Source of the DNA: Microcebus murinus
Taxonomy: Eukaryota > Chordata > Mammalia > Primates > Cheirogaleidae
Direction of reading: 5' to 3'
NCBI RefSeq assembly: GCF_040939455.1
Contig: NC_134115.1
Location: 29,414,727 to 29,478,726, forward strand
DNA length: 64,000 nt
Positions 23,347 through 34,390 of the stretch are shown here, one piece after another (the first letter of the stretch is position 1; the number at the start of each line of letters is the position of its first letter). Both the position numbers and the translations under genes were made by a program. The notes beneath the pieces were generated by a model. That model was not told where the DNA came from. It was given only the letters and a program-made list of their open reading frames with translations, and made no database searches.

Positions 23347-23661
23347 TTATTTTTTTTTGTTTTGTTTTGTTTTTTTTGAGACAGAGTCTTACTCAGTCAC
23401 CCTGAGTAGAGTATAGGATCATCATTATAGCTCACTGCAACCTCAAACTCCTGGGCTCAAGTGATTGATCCTCCTGCCTCAGCCTCTCCAGTAGTTGCAA
23501 CTACAGGCACTCACCACCACGCCCAGATAATTTTTCTATTTTTGGTAGAGACAGGGTCTTGCTCTTGCTCAGGCTGGTCCTGAACTCCTAAACTCAAGCA
23601 ATCCTCCTGCATCAGCCACCCAGAGTGCTAGGATTACAGGCATGAGCCACCACACCCGGCC
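23347..23661 (-). mobile_element. Old Alu element, without the strepsirrhine spacer
   Basis: Head of T and TTTTG units, then gagacagagtcttactcagt and both monomers, ending ccaccacacccggcc. The strepsirrhine spacer is absent (the text is gataatttttctatttttgg), and the left half has tcatcattatagctcactgc, so it looks like an AluJ-type ancestral subfamily. The 12-bp aatttggaacag flanks it at 23335-23346 and 23663-23674. Confidence 0.95.
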
Positions 23662-23674
23662 AAATTTGGAACAG

Positions 23675-24529
23675 GAGACTTTGTGAAGCAGATCCCCCTG
23701 GTTGCTATCTGTGATGCCATTCCTCTAAATGCAATGGCCAGGGGAACTGCATTTTAGAGTTATGGGTACTTCGAACAGGACCAGCAACTTCTGGAAAACA
23801 AGTCAATACCTGTTCAAAGGACTCCTTGGGCTTTAGTAGAGCACGTTAATGTGGACCAAAGCCATTTTCCAAAGAGCTAATCCCCCCACCCCTTGCCAAA
23901 CTTGAACATAACTGCTCATTGAGCCAGTCTACCGTCTCACAAGATGCCTCTGAGGCTAAAGAATTTCAGCTCAATAATATCCAATCTGCATGCTAGTTTC
24001 CCTCAAAGCAACCCTGGAAAAAGGAGATGTTGCCTGGGTTGAAATGGGGCCTCTGCGGGAAAGAATAACACGGTTCCACTGCAGGTCAGCATACTCAGCC
24101 CTACACTCTCCTCGTAGTGGCACACACAGCAAGACTCGTCCAGGTTCACGTGTAGAACTCTACCAATTTATGTGTCTCTAATTTACTGTGATTCAGGTAG
24201 GAGAGGGCAATCGACAACCTTGACTTTCAGAGTCACCTCCCACCTGGAACTTCCCAGGCCCAGAAGCAAGTGCCTTTCCTTTTCTTCAGCCCTTAGACCC
24301 TCTCCCCTGCCCCACTGCATGGAACCTGGCATGGGCGGAAGTATCTGTTTCTACTGTGAAATATGTGTTTAGCATAAAATGCCTCATAAGAATGAGCCCA
24401 ATGTCAAAAATAGCTTGATAGCAGCTCAGCTGTCCCTGGTATGTGTCTGAGTGAGCCTCTTAAGTTTAAGATATTTGTTGTTCCACCCTGGCATTTGAAC
24501 AATTGCTTTTCCCATTTCTGAACCTACCT
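23675..24529. other. Unassigned sequence
   Basis: No repeat or gene recognised. Open frames do not exceed about 66 codons. Confidence 0.35.
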
Positions 24530-24670
24530 GTAGCTAACTTTGTGCTCTTATTATATGACAGGCTCTGCACTGAGATTTACTTGCATTATCTTGTTTAAAT
24601 CTAACAAAGACCCCATGAAGTAGGCACCACTGTTAGACGATTATACTGTCAAGAAAAGCGAGGGATCATC
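24530..24670 (-). mobile_element. Probable MIR SINE, antisense, diverged
   Basis: The plus strand shows ggctctgcactgagatttac, ttgcattatcttgtttaaat and ccccatgaagtaggcaccac, the expected MIR complement order with strong decay. Confidence 0.55.
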
Positions 24671-24949
24671 TTTAAATTAGAAGTTAGGAAAAAAGAAAAG
24701 GAAAGAAAATAAAGGGAGATTAGCTTTAATGCCCATGATGCTAACTTCTGCCACAGTGCCTCCCAGGTATAAATGCTGTGAGCTTTGTTTTCCTTAGAGA
24801 GGAAAGCACCTTGATGGTGGGGACCAGCCTCAAAATTCTATGCCAAGTTCTCAGTTGGGTCCTCACAACCAGGTGGGTGTTTCACAAATGCTACAATCAG
24901 TCCAATTCTCAGTAAGAATTTTTACAAAGTACGTATCTATTTAGAATCT
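24671..24949. other. Unassigned sequence
   Basis: A short purine-rich patch (about 24690-24720) and otherwise unremarkable text. No family recognised. Confidence 0.35.
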
Positions 24950-25260
24950 CCTAGGTTTGCAACTTAGAATCAATCCCTGTGGAGTAGAGAAAGGAAGTAC
25001 ATAATCTATTTGGGGAGATATGGGTCCATATGAAACAGAGAAATCAATGAAATGTTTAGCCAAAAATAAATGTTTCAGCATCCAGAGAACAGGGAGATCA
25101 GAAGCACGGGGAGATGGTGAGGTTTGAGCTGGCCGTTGAAGAATGAGGCCAATGTCAAGAGGTAGAAGAGAATGGAAGAGAAGGAAGAGAATGAGGGTCA
25201 AGGTGGGACAATGTGGGAAAAGGCAGTCTTGTGGGGAGAAAAATGGGGAGTCGCCCTGCA
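24950..25260 (-). mobile_element. L2 fragment, antisense
   Basis: Purine-rich plus strand with ggtttgagctggccgttgaa, gaatgagggtcaaggtggga and tgggaaaaggcagtcttgtg fits the complement of the L2 3' region. A minus-strand open frame of 142 codons (24941-25369) crosses it and is a by-product of low stop density in this pyrimidine-rich strand. Confidence 0.55.
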
Positions 25261-25659
25261 ACAATACACACATTGTAATTTCTTTCACAATCAAGCCTGG
25301 GAATTCTAGAAGGCTTACAAACTCTCTTCCCTTGATAAATAACCAAATACTTAATACTTCATAGCCCACCTGACAGATTTTCCTCCCGGGCCAGAACTGG
25401 GAGGAAAAGGACCCATATAGGGTAAGTTCTGGAGACAGAGAGGCTGGTCTGTCTGCTTCCAGTTCTTGTGTTCTCCCTTGTCCATTCTTTTCTATTTCAA
25501 ATTATTTCCCCTGAATTTAGTTTTTGCAAATGGAATGTACAGAAGCTTTATGAGCAAAATAAAACAGCCAGAGTTGGCAGCCTACCTCTACCACCTGCTA
25601 GCCGTGTGTGGTCTTTGAGGAGGACGGTGACAAACCCCTGTTCAGCACGTCTCGTTTGC

Positions 25660-25875
25660 TAGGTGATGCGCCAGGCATTTTGTGTGCGTTGGCTCATTGC
25701 ATCTTCACAAGCAAGGTAGCTCATTAGCTATTACCACCTCCCTTTTATGGGTGACAACACGAAGGCTTAATGAGATTAGGTAACTTGCCTAAAACCTCCC
25801 TGCTGGTCAGTAGCACAGCTGGGACTCATGCCCATGTCTTCATGAACTCCAAGTCTGCTCTTAGCCCACTCATTG
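25660..25875 (-). mobile_element. MIR SINE, antisense
   Basis: The plus strand reads gtgatgcgccaggcattttg, attaccacctcccttttatg, gattaggtaacttgcctaaa and cagtagcacagctgggactc. This is a nearly full MIR complement. Confidence 0.9.
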
Positions 25876-27324
25876 CTACTTCCCAAGTCATTGAGCTTCT
25901 TGGAATCCCAGTTCCTTCATTTGTAAAATATTCATAAATATTTAATAAATATTAAATAATAAATATAATGAAATATTCAGAATATTCATACTCTCTTCTA
26001 TGGTGGTGAGTAGCAAGAAGTAATGTGACAATGTAAAGAAAGCATCTAGCCCATGCTTAGTCATGGTGGGTATTCAGAAGGGGCATCATTACTAGTTTTC
26101 ACCATTCCAAACAGTAAATATTTACATTGCCTTTGTCTTGTATTTTGGCTTTACACTTCTTTAAGGATTGTGTGAGCACTCAGGAAGTACCCAGGACTCT
26201 TACATATTTTTGTGTCTTTCTCAACCTCTGTGATTAAAAGCAAAAAATGACACTCAATTACTCTTTAGTTTCTCTCTCCTCTTTTTCTCTTTCTCTCTTG
26301 CATATCTTTGCAGATCTCATTAAAGATGAAACTAGGAAAGTACTTCACTCAGAGGTGAGTCTATAGGTAATGAAAAGTGGAACAAGGCTCTGTTGTCCTC
26401 AGATAAAGGTGCGTGCCCTGGGTGCTCTTAGGTAAGGCATTAAATACTGTTCTACCAAGTACTCACACAGTGGGCAGGTGCTTGAGCAGGTGTGGCCGCC
26501 TTGGGGCAGATGCTGCACGTGGTACACAAGAGGTTAGTGGATATAATTACACCTTCATAAAAAACGAATGCTGGACTCTCTCCCCTGCCGCGTCTTAGCT
26601 ACAGGGGCTAAAATAAATATTTTAATTAGTTTCAGCTTCCAAAAGAGTCTTAGCAGGCCAGATTTCCAAATCTGCCTCCCACAGGGAAAACACTTTCAAA
26701 TTCTACCAGTTGGCAACAAATCCCTTCCAAACAAAACCTAAAAACCAAAAATCACTTCCCTAACTAAACAAGTAACTGTGCTTCTTAGATAGACAGCTTC
26801 ATTATGCACCAGCAGCTTGGAGTGATACCATCTTTCTTGAGCAAAAGTGGAACAAGTAAGAGGGGAACCTGAGCTATCTGAGAGTTCAGCTCAGAATGAT
26901 GGAAGATGGATCGGAGAGGCTAGGTGGAGAAAAAGGGAAGAATCAAGGTTGACGCCTAATTTTTTTTCCCCCTTAGCAACATGTTAGATTTTTGGGGCCT
27001 ATTATGCTTCTAGGAATGAACACTTTACATTGTAATTTCACTTTTTCAAAGACCTTTCATCTCTTTACCCTTGTTGACAGAAATGATCACATTGAGTTTT
27101 ACCTAGGTTAGTTTTAGAAGAGAATAAGTTCAGGGATTTCTGGGATAAAGGGAGGATTTATATTTTATTTCTTTGCCTCAGGTAGCATTCAATATATAAA
27201 TACTTCTCTTTCTTAAATCCCAATGAAGTTTAACTAAACTTTCAAAACAGATTGGGAGATGTTCTTTTCATTATAAAAGGCATCCCCACAAACTTCCTTA
27301 AAGCCGTGGACTTTTCTTGGCATT
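25876..27324. other. Mostly unassigned sequence
   Basis: Around 25885-26090 MIR-like phrases (cccagttccttcatttgtaa; gcatctagcccatgcttagt) flank an AT repeat (25926-25985), so a decayed plus-strand MIR with an AT expansion is likely. From 26100 to 27324 no family is recognised. Confidence 0.4.
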
Positions 27325-27790
27325 CCTTAATTTACTCAACAGATATCTTTTGAGCACCTGCAATGTCCCAGACACTGAGCTGAGTGTGCGTGCTGCTGCG
27401 GTGATCAGTCTTTGGCAGAGACGGGAAACCTGCAAACATGGTTCCGAGTTGTAACAGATGGAAGGAGCGAGAATAACGGTGTGGGAAGGAAAGCCACTTT
27501 GGTTTTGGGTGGTCAATGGAAGCTTCTATGAGGAAAGAACATTTTAGCAAGACTTGACAGATACCCAGGAGCCAGGTGGGTAAAGAATGAGGCAAGGAGC
27601 AGAGAGGAGAGGGGAGGAAACACATTTCTGGAACAAGGAACAGCATTTGCAAAGACCTTGAGATGGGAAAAAGTTTGGCAAGTTTGAGAAACAAACGGCA
27701 TGGCTGGAGTGCAGGGAATGTGGGAGAGAGAGGTGGAAGACAGGCAGGAGTGGGGCTACATTTACGTAATCTTGATTTACCAATAGACAA
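27325..27790 (-). mobile_element. L2 LINE 3' region, antisense
   Basis: The plus strand reads tgagcacctgcaatgtccca, gacactgagctgagtgtgcg, and ggaacagcatttgcaaagac, in the order expected for the complement of the L2 3' end. A 152-codon minus frame (27332-27790) overlaps it and is not a gene. Confidence 0.8.
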
Positions 27791-28423
27791 GTCACTTCAC
27801 AGAGAATGAACTGAGTAACGTCTATCTTGTTAGGGAGCCATGGCTTATGTAAAACCTATCAGAAACGAAATGGTAATGTTCTCCCTGAAATTATAAACTC
27901 AGTCAGTGGAAAACTGATTTGGTTTCCATACATTCATTTTACCACACGATTGGGTAGAATATGGCGCACTTGTTTCTATATGAGTTAAGAACTCATTGGC
28001 TGAGTTGCTAGCAATTTCTTTTTCACAGTTCTGGGGAATAATATCTGGGCTACAGGTTCCAAACTTGGGGGGTCCACAAACTGACTCTGGTCCACAGGCA
28101 CGCTTCTTTGGCCTGGACAGTGTTTTCCCAAAATCTAAAAAAGTTGCAGGAGCAGGAACTGCGAAGATTTCACCAAATGCGTTTCCTTTTATAATGGGTG
28201 CACAGCTGCGCCACAGTCCCAGCTTCCCCAGCAGGTCGGAGGCACTGCAGGGCACAGCTCTGCCAGTGGAATGGGGGCAGAGGTGCTGGTCACTGTCTCT
28301 AGGCCTTGCCGATAAAAATCCTCCTCCCATCCTCCATGTTCCCCTTCTTCATCTACAACTGAGTACAGAGAAGGAAAACGTCTTAGAGCCACACAATAAA
28401 GGGATCGTGGCTCCCTGAGTGAG
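27791..28423. other. Unassigned sequence with overlapping open frames
   Basis: Frames of about 140 codons lie on both strands (27996-28418 plus, 27899-28330 minus). They overlap each other, share no known domain, and lack codon or splice evidence. No repeat family recognised, so this part is unique-looking. Confidence 0.35.
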
Positions 28424-28467
28424 GGGACAAAGTCTCCACAATGATGGGACAAAGTCTCCACAATGAT
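28424..28467 (+). repeat. Exact 22-bp tandem duplication
   Basis: The unit gggacaaagtctccacaatg plus at is present twice in a row without mismatch. Confidence 0.95.
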
Positions 28468-28577
28468 GCTCATTGCACTGTGACGTGAGTGAGCTTGAAA
28501 CGCCATTGTGTTCACCACGGAGACTTTGAGTGTGTTTGCCACAACAGTGTCTTGGTTTGGGTTCCTCCAGAACCAGG

Positions 28578-28621
28578 TTCTGAGACATGGATTGGTGTCC
28601 AAGTTCCGAGACATGGATTGG
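28578..28621 (+). repeat. Short tandem duplication containing gagacatggattgg
   Basis: The phrase gagacatggattgg occurs twice, with the copies' starts about 26 bases apart (gttctgagacatggattgg, then gttccgagacatggattgg). There is one substitution within the wider repeat. Confidence 0.9.
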
Positions 28622-29055
28622 AGCTATCACTAGGAAATACCACTAGGCAGGCGAGTGAGGATGGGAGGGAAGCCAATGGATGGCACCATTTTCTACCCAC
28701 TTCTGCTGTGGGCGGCGGGAGCCAGGTCATGCAAGGCGCTTGGGAGGCGATACAGAGAGTACCTCAGAGCCGCCCTGCCTGAGCGGAGAGATCAGGGTGT
28801 GTATTTACTACGTCTGTGTCTCTCACTGGGTGAGAGCTTCTTTTGAGGGCATTAACTCTTCAGCAATCCCGGCCTGCCCTGCGTGCGGCCAAGTGTGTGT
28901 GCAGCATCTTCCGGCAAAGTCGAAGGCAGTCACAGTAGGCAGCTTCACTGCAGAAGTGAATGCAGTGGATATGAGGCCCCCACAGTGTCTGCTAATAACA
29001 TTTAGTCAACACTGACCAATACTGTTGCCAAGATTTAAAATTAGGTGACTTAACA
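28622..29055. other. Unassigned sequence
   Basis: Slightly GC-rich. Overlapping short frames on both strands, none convincing. No repeat family recognised. Confidence 0.35.
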
Positions 29056-29277
29056 CTGCGGTCCCCAAATCCTGGGCCTGTCCATGGCCTGTTAGGAACC
29101 AGGCCACACAGCAGGAGGTGAGCGGTGGGCGATGGAAAAGCTCCATCTGTGTTTACAGCCTCTCCCCATGGCTCACATCGCTGCCTGAGCCCCGCCTGCC
29201 CCTGCCCCCACCCACTCTGTGGAAAAATTGCCTTCCGTGAAAGCGGTTCCTGGTGTCAAAAAGGTTGGGGACTGCTG
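29056..29277 (-). mobile_element. MER1-type hAT-Charlie element
   Basis: The ends ctgcggtccccaaa and ttggggactgctg form imperfect inverted repeats. Inside, ggcctgttaggaaccaggcc and cacagcaggaggtgagcggt are characteristic of an internally deleted MER1/Charlie-type element. The flanks cttaaca and attaaca suggest a worn 8-bp target duplication. Family name from memory; strand chosen by the usual consensus direction. Confidence 0.75.
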
Positions 29278-29673
29278 ATTAACATAGCAATCTGAGTTTC
29301 TGACTTTTTTTTAAAAAAAGTAAGAAGATAGTCAACATGGGGATAGTCTGCATTTCTGTGTGGCAATAACTGAAGCTGACTGGTGACTGCCACTTTAGAT
29401 GACACTTGAGATGGGGGTAGGGTCTCTAATTCTCCAAAGTCACCACCATATTCCCTTGCTTGCATTACCTCGTGGCCCTTGCCATAGGCATTTGAATCTA
29501 TAACTTCAGGCCTTCCACTAGGACAAACCTCTTTTTTTTTCCCTTTCCTCCTTTCTTTCTCAATCCAATTCATCTTCTTCCCTCCCTACCTCATTTCAAA
29601 AGCTGATCAAAATGTATTTTTTTTATGAGACTTTTCCCGACCACCTTTATCAGACTTCTGTGGTTATCTAGAG

Positions 29674-29922
29674 TAGTGCTGTCCAATCCCATAACCACTG
29701 GCCACATGTGGCTATTTAAATTTCAGTTAAAGTTAACTAATTAAGATTAATTAAAATTTAAAAATCAGTTCCTCCATCCCACTAGCCACATTTCAAATAC
29801 TCCATAGCCACATGTGGGCAGGCAGCCACATATATTGGACAATATATTGGATATACCATATATTGGATGGTGTAGCTATAATACATTTGCATAATGACAG
29901 AAAGTTCTGTTGGACAGTGCTG
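29674..29922 (-). mobile_element. MER20-like hAT-Charlie element, near full length
   Basis: The ends tagtgctgtccaat and ttggacagtgctg are the terminal repeats. The interior has ggccacatgtggctatttaa, ccatagccacatgtgggcag and gacagaaagttctgttggac, as in MER20. Flanks atctagag and atctacaa (6 of 8 identical) are the probable 8-bp target duplication. MER20 copies are known from the literature to have been recruited as regulatory elements in the placental-mammal endometrium. Whether this copy acts is unknown. Confidence 0.85.
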
Positions 29923-30425
29923 ATCTACAAAATGTACTAAAATTCTTAGTTCTGGTTTACTTATAGGTACTTTTGTGTTTTTCTTGAGTATTTCCCCCCT
30001 TCAGGTGAAATCCTTTTTTAAAAATGAGAACCAATGTGTGTTCTAAATGTCTCGCATTCTTGCTCACCTTCAAGTACCCAAGCAATTGCCTGCAGTACAA
30101 CTGCTAACGTTTCTCCACTTTGTGAATGAGGTTCTGTACCAGAGTGCCCTGTGGGCTAATGCAGGGAGGCATTGCGTGCTCTCCTGCCCCCTGCAGGCTT
30201 GTGTGGAAGCTTGGGGAATTGCTTAGGGTGAAAGGAGACAGGGATTTCAACATCATACCCTCAGAGGAGGACAGGAAGGAAATTCATTAAGACCACTTGT
30301 TGTTTCCCACTTTAAAAAAAGATTTAACCCATACTTTCATGATTTAATTTTTTTTGATGTCTATATTTTATTTAATATTCCATAGACGTTGAGACATTAT
30401 AACATCAAGGTAAAGCATTTTGATT
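29923..30425. other. Unassigned sequence
   Basis: No repeat or gene seen, except the CTCF-like site listed separately at 30181. Confidence 0.35.
30181..30198 (-). promoter_or_regulatory. CTCF-like motif
   Basis: The minus strand reads gcctgcagggggcaggag, which fits the CTCF core (C-C-N-N-C-A-G-G-G-G-G-C). It is a motif match only. Nothing else shows binding. Confidence 0.4.
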
Positions 30426-30590
30426 TGTGAGTTTGACAGAGTTTACCAGCTCTGTGCAAGGTAAATGGGACCTTCCTCCATTGCCTTCTCTAAGCCTCAA
30501 TTTTTTCCAAGAGGAATACTAACAATACCAACCCCATGGAATTTTTGTGAGGATTAAATGCAATAAATGCCATAGACATTATTATTATCA
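30426..30590 (+). mobile_element. MIR SINE, diverged
   Basis: ccagctctgtgcaaggtaaa, tctctaagcctcaatttttt and ggaatttttgtgaggattaa follow the MIR plus-strand order. Confidence 0.65.
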
Positions 30591-31539
30591 GCAAAAAATT
30601 AAATCCAAAGGAAAACCAATCAAGATAAGAATAGACTTCCAGTTGTGCAGCTTGTTGGAAAGGACCAAAGTAGATAATGTATTCAGAAAATTCCTCCCAA
30701 AAGAAACATGGGCAGATTTTTTGCAGGGAATCCTTTGAAAAAATAGTCATTTTTCTTGGAAAATATTAATGTATTTGCATTAGCATAAAGACTAGGGCTA
30801 TTGGGCAAGCATTGCATTCTCCCCTTTCCCTACTATCCCAAACAAATAATGTCTCCAGTTAAAGCTACCATTTGTTGGGGGGTGGGGAGGATGATAGAAA
30901 TAGAATGACCAGGAAAAAAGAGACCAGACACTCAGTTTTAGGTCAGAAAGTAAAATCTTTATGGGGAATATCTATCTCTTTTTCTGTCCTCTCCATCCAC
31001 AGGTTTATACATTTGAAAAGAATGGAAGAACATTCAGAATGAAATTATTGTCTTCTTTCTCCAAAGAGAAAGAAATACCTGGAAAGGTTAATATTCTCAA
31101 GCCCCTTTAAAGCATGACTATGTCCTTCTCCCGATCATCAAGCTGTGAAAAGGTGTTGTACTGTCCAACAATCTTCTTGAGAAACAGGCTAAAGGCACTT
31201 CCTGTTTTACAGAACAGATTATGCTAGGCCTACCTAAGAATGGCATTTTGGCCAATGACCATGATGTCATGACGAAAACTGATTTGGGCAGAGGCTCAAA
31301 AGTGGCATTTCGAAGATTGTCCCTTCTTTACTGTGCCCAGTTTGTTGTTAGGAAAAGATGCTCAAAATCTGTTGCAAAGTGAAATAAAGTAGATTACAAA
31401 AGAGGATGAGTGCTGTGATCACATTCTGTTAAAGGAATGAGAGACTAGTTAGAAAGTGTCAATTAAAGTTCTTTGTTTGCAGCCACAAACATTCACAAGG
31501 AAAGGAATTTATTGGAAGGCTGTGGAACTTCGTAGAAGC
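30591..31539. other. Unassigned sequence
   Basis: AT-rich. A G-rich spot at 30876-30892 has only three strong G tracts. Short frames on both strands without known domains. Confidence 0.35.
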
Positions 31540-31980
31540 GTGAGTTAGTTATTGCTGCATAACAAAGCACTCCAAAGTTTGTGGCTTAAAAAAAATCATT
31601 TTATTTAGCTCCATGATGTAAGCTGGTCTTCCTCATGTGTCTGAGGGCAGCTGTGTGTCCACCAGGTGGTTCTGCTTCTGATTTTTGGCTGAGGTCCCTG
31701 GGCTCTCCTCCAAATGGTTTGTCATCCTCCAGAAGCCTGAGCTAGTCTTGTTCTTGTAGCAGAGTCAAAGCTCCAAGAGAGAGAACGGAAGCACACAGCT
31801 CTCTGGAAGCTGAGACTCTGGGCCAACACACTGTCACTTCTCCTGCATTCTGTTGGTCAAAGCGAGGCACAAGGCATCCCAGGGAACCAGATTCAGGTCC
31901 TAATGGGACTCCGCCTCTTGCGCAGGGTGTGGATGTGGAGGCCACGAACTGGGACCATCCATGCAATCACTCTGTCATGT
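31540..31980. mobile_element. Abundant old mammalian repeat, family not named
   Basis: The opening agttattgctgcataacaaa, followed by gtttgtggcttaaaaaaaat and later tgcattctgttggtcaaagc, is a pattern I know from many mammalian loci as an interspersed repeat of about 450 bp. I cannot assign its family with confidence; an LTR of the MaLR/ERVL kind is possible. Confidence 0.6.
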
Positions 31981-33985
31981 TAAAATTGAAGGAAAAGCTG
32001 GAGAATCAGTTCTCAGAAGGCCCAGGCCCTGGAGCTGCTCCAGGTGGCGGGGTGGTGGGACTTCACGGAAGATCTAATTAAGGATTTTCCACTCTCAGGA
32101 TGAAGAAAGGCCAGAACTCGTAGCCCCTTGAGGCTTTCTTAGCTGGAGACTGAAATCATACCTTGGTCACTTACCTTCGGCTTTGCCAGCAGCGGATGTG
32201 AAATCATCTGGATTGGCAGTCCCACCAGAAAGGATATTCCATTAATTGAGGGTCTGTCCCCAGAGCAAACTGTGAGCGTGGCTCCTTGAGGAAGACAGAC
32301 TAGATGCTGGCCGTCCATACCAAAGCACTTTCTCCACACACTGAAATGTTAGCAGTAATAATATCTGTGAGTTGGATTCATGGAAGAGACTTTTCTCTTT
32401 GTTTGTACATATTCCTGAGATTTCAGCAAGGAATATATATATAGGATTAATGTAATTTTTAAAAAAGTTTATAGAAAAGAAAAGTTCTGGAAACCCACAA
32501 TCTTGTGGTAAGCTAGGTGTAGTGGAAAGGTAATTGTATTTCTGGTATTTTTGGCTCAGTTCTCCTCCTTCTCTTACTCCCCCACCTCTTCCCACTACTA
32601 CTACTACTACTATTCACACACACTTCTTCCATCTCATTCCAAAAAAGGAAACTTCCGTGAGTCTCTGTCTCCTCCTTTGTCAAATGATAGGAGGAGGGGA
32701 GATTGTCTCTCAAACCATTTCCATCCATGAATAATGGTCACACACACATAACTCTGATTTTCCAGATAAATTATTTCTATATCCTGTTTGACACTGTCTC
32801 TTTGATTTTCCCAATATATTAATACTACGTTTTATCTCTACAACCACCTTGTACCTGCTCTGAAAGCTCCAGCCCAGGGGAAGGCCCATGACTAGGGCTC
32901 TACCTACCAGAAATCAGTCCCCAAACAAATATCCCTCCTCAACCTGCACACACCCAGACACTAACGAGAGAAAGGGTTCTCTCTCCCATACATTTATGGG
33001 GCCTCTGACAAGTGACAACCTTGTGGGTTGGAATTAGGATAGCCAAATAAAAAGAGTGAAATTTGAAGTTCAGGTAAACAACAAATAATTTGTTAGCATA
33101 AGTATGTCCCATGAAGTATAGATATTGCCTATTTGAATGGGGCATATTCATACTAAAAATTTATTTATTTTTATCTAAAATTCAGATTTTGTTTGCTAAA
33201 TCTGGTAACCTCAGTTGGGTGAGATTCCTACCGTTGTTTGTTCTCCCTCCACCACCATGGACTCAGGCACGGAGAAAATATATGACCTAAACCAGACTTT
33301 GGCCAAAGAAAGACCTAAAACTTCTAAATATATTTTGAAGCATCTGAAAGAAATCATGAGGGAAGCCGTTTATGGAAGGATATTATTCCTCATTTCCTTG
33401 TGGTCATGACAGTCTGAAACAGGAATTAAAGTCTGGTTCTAAACTCAGAGAAAAAGTTGTTCCTTTTTCTTACTTTTACTTTTGCCTTCATAAAAGTACC
33501 ACATTAAAAAAAAAATTTTTTTTTAAGCAAGTACAAACTATAATCAACCATAGGCAGTACAAGGGAGGCCAGCCTTGGTTTAGGGGTGTAAATGGTTTCA
33601 CCTGGAGATTGAACCCACTCTTAAGAAAAAAATACATAGACATTCTGCTTCATGCATCAATTGCATGGGAAATTCATGTGAGTGCATTACTGTGTCTTCT
33701 CATTCCTCAGTGTCGTAATGGAGTTCACTGCTGGGCTGGAAGGCTGGGGGCCTGGTCTCAGGGTGCAAGAGGACATGAGACGAAGCCAGTGCAGCACAGA
33801 ATCCTGGCAGCCTACCCACAGGTTCATCTACCTTTCTATTAATAACTGCAGCACACACACATTTGGACACCTCGACACTCTAGAAAAGAATAAACTGGGG
33901 GGAAGGGGGAAGTGCCGCTGTGAGCTCTCTAGGATAAAGTGGGCAGACTATTTGTAAAGAGAGGTTTGAACTTCCTTAATTAATA
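31981..33985. other. Unassigned sequence with a (CTA)n microsatellite at 32594-32612
   Basis: About 2 kb with no named repeat. Frames up to 156 codons (33372-33842, plus) occur without any domain I recognise. A run of six CTA units is the only simple repeat. Confidence 0.35.
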
Positions 33986-33989
33986 ATTG

Positions 33990-34185
33990 TTGGTAATAGG
34001 TTTGCATTGTTCTAAACAACAACCATGGAGAGAAGTACTATTATATTCATTTTACAGATGAATGAAGTTGAGCCTCAAAGAGCTTCCAAAACTTACCTGA
34101 AGTCACACAGCCAGTTTAAACACTGGCCAGTTTGACTCTGAAATCTATTTTTTTCCACTTTACCATACCGTATTGCCTTTTATCT
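33990..34185 (-). mobile_element. MIR SINE, antisense
   Basis: tattcattttacagatgaat, tgaagtcacacagccagttt and neighbouring text show the MIR complement. Confidence 0.8.
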
Positions 34186-34274
34186 CTAAGAGTTGCAAAG
34201 GTTGCAGTAGATGTTTCGTAGGTCAAATCCAGCCCATGGATTAGCCAATATTGTTTAACCAGTACTACTTTCTT

Positions 34275-34390
34275 GTCTTTTTTTTTATTATTATTATTTT
34301 TAGAACATTATAGGGGTGCAAACGTTTAGGTTACATATATTGCCTTTGCACAGCCCAAGTCAGAGCTACAAGCGTGCCCATATCCAGCCT
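34275..34390 (-). mobile_element. Short 5'-truncated L1 3' end, strepsirrhine lineage type
   Basis: A T-rich head with attattattatt is followed by acattataggggtgcaaacg, tttaggttacatatattgcc and cagagctacaagcgtgccca. This is the complement of the 3' end of the L1 lineage found in strepsirrhine primates. Only about 110 bp remain, as expected for a strongly truncated insertion. Confidence 0.75.

Noticed and set aside
27332..27790. 152-codon minus frame
   Set aside because: It lies wholly in an antisense L2 3' region, which is non-coding in that place and rich in pyrimidines on the minus strand.
27996..28418. 140-codon plus frame with a 143-codon minus frame over it
   Set aside because: Two long frames on opposite strands over the same bases, neither with a known domain, point to composition and not to a gene.
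33372..33842. 156-codon plus frame
   Set aside because: It has no recognised domain and contains an A/T homopolymer stretch translated as lysines and phenylalanines. A second frame overlaps it.
34275..34390. Full L1 or processed pseudogene
   Set aside because: Only the last 110 bp of an L1 remain. No ORF2 sequence or gene follows.
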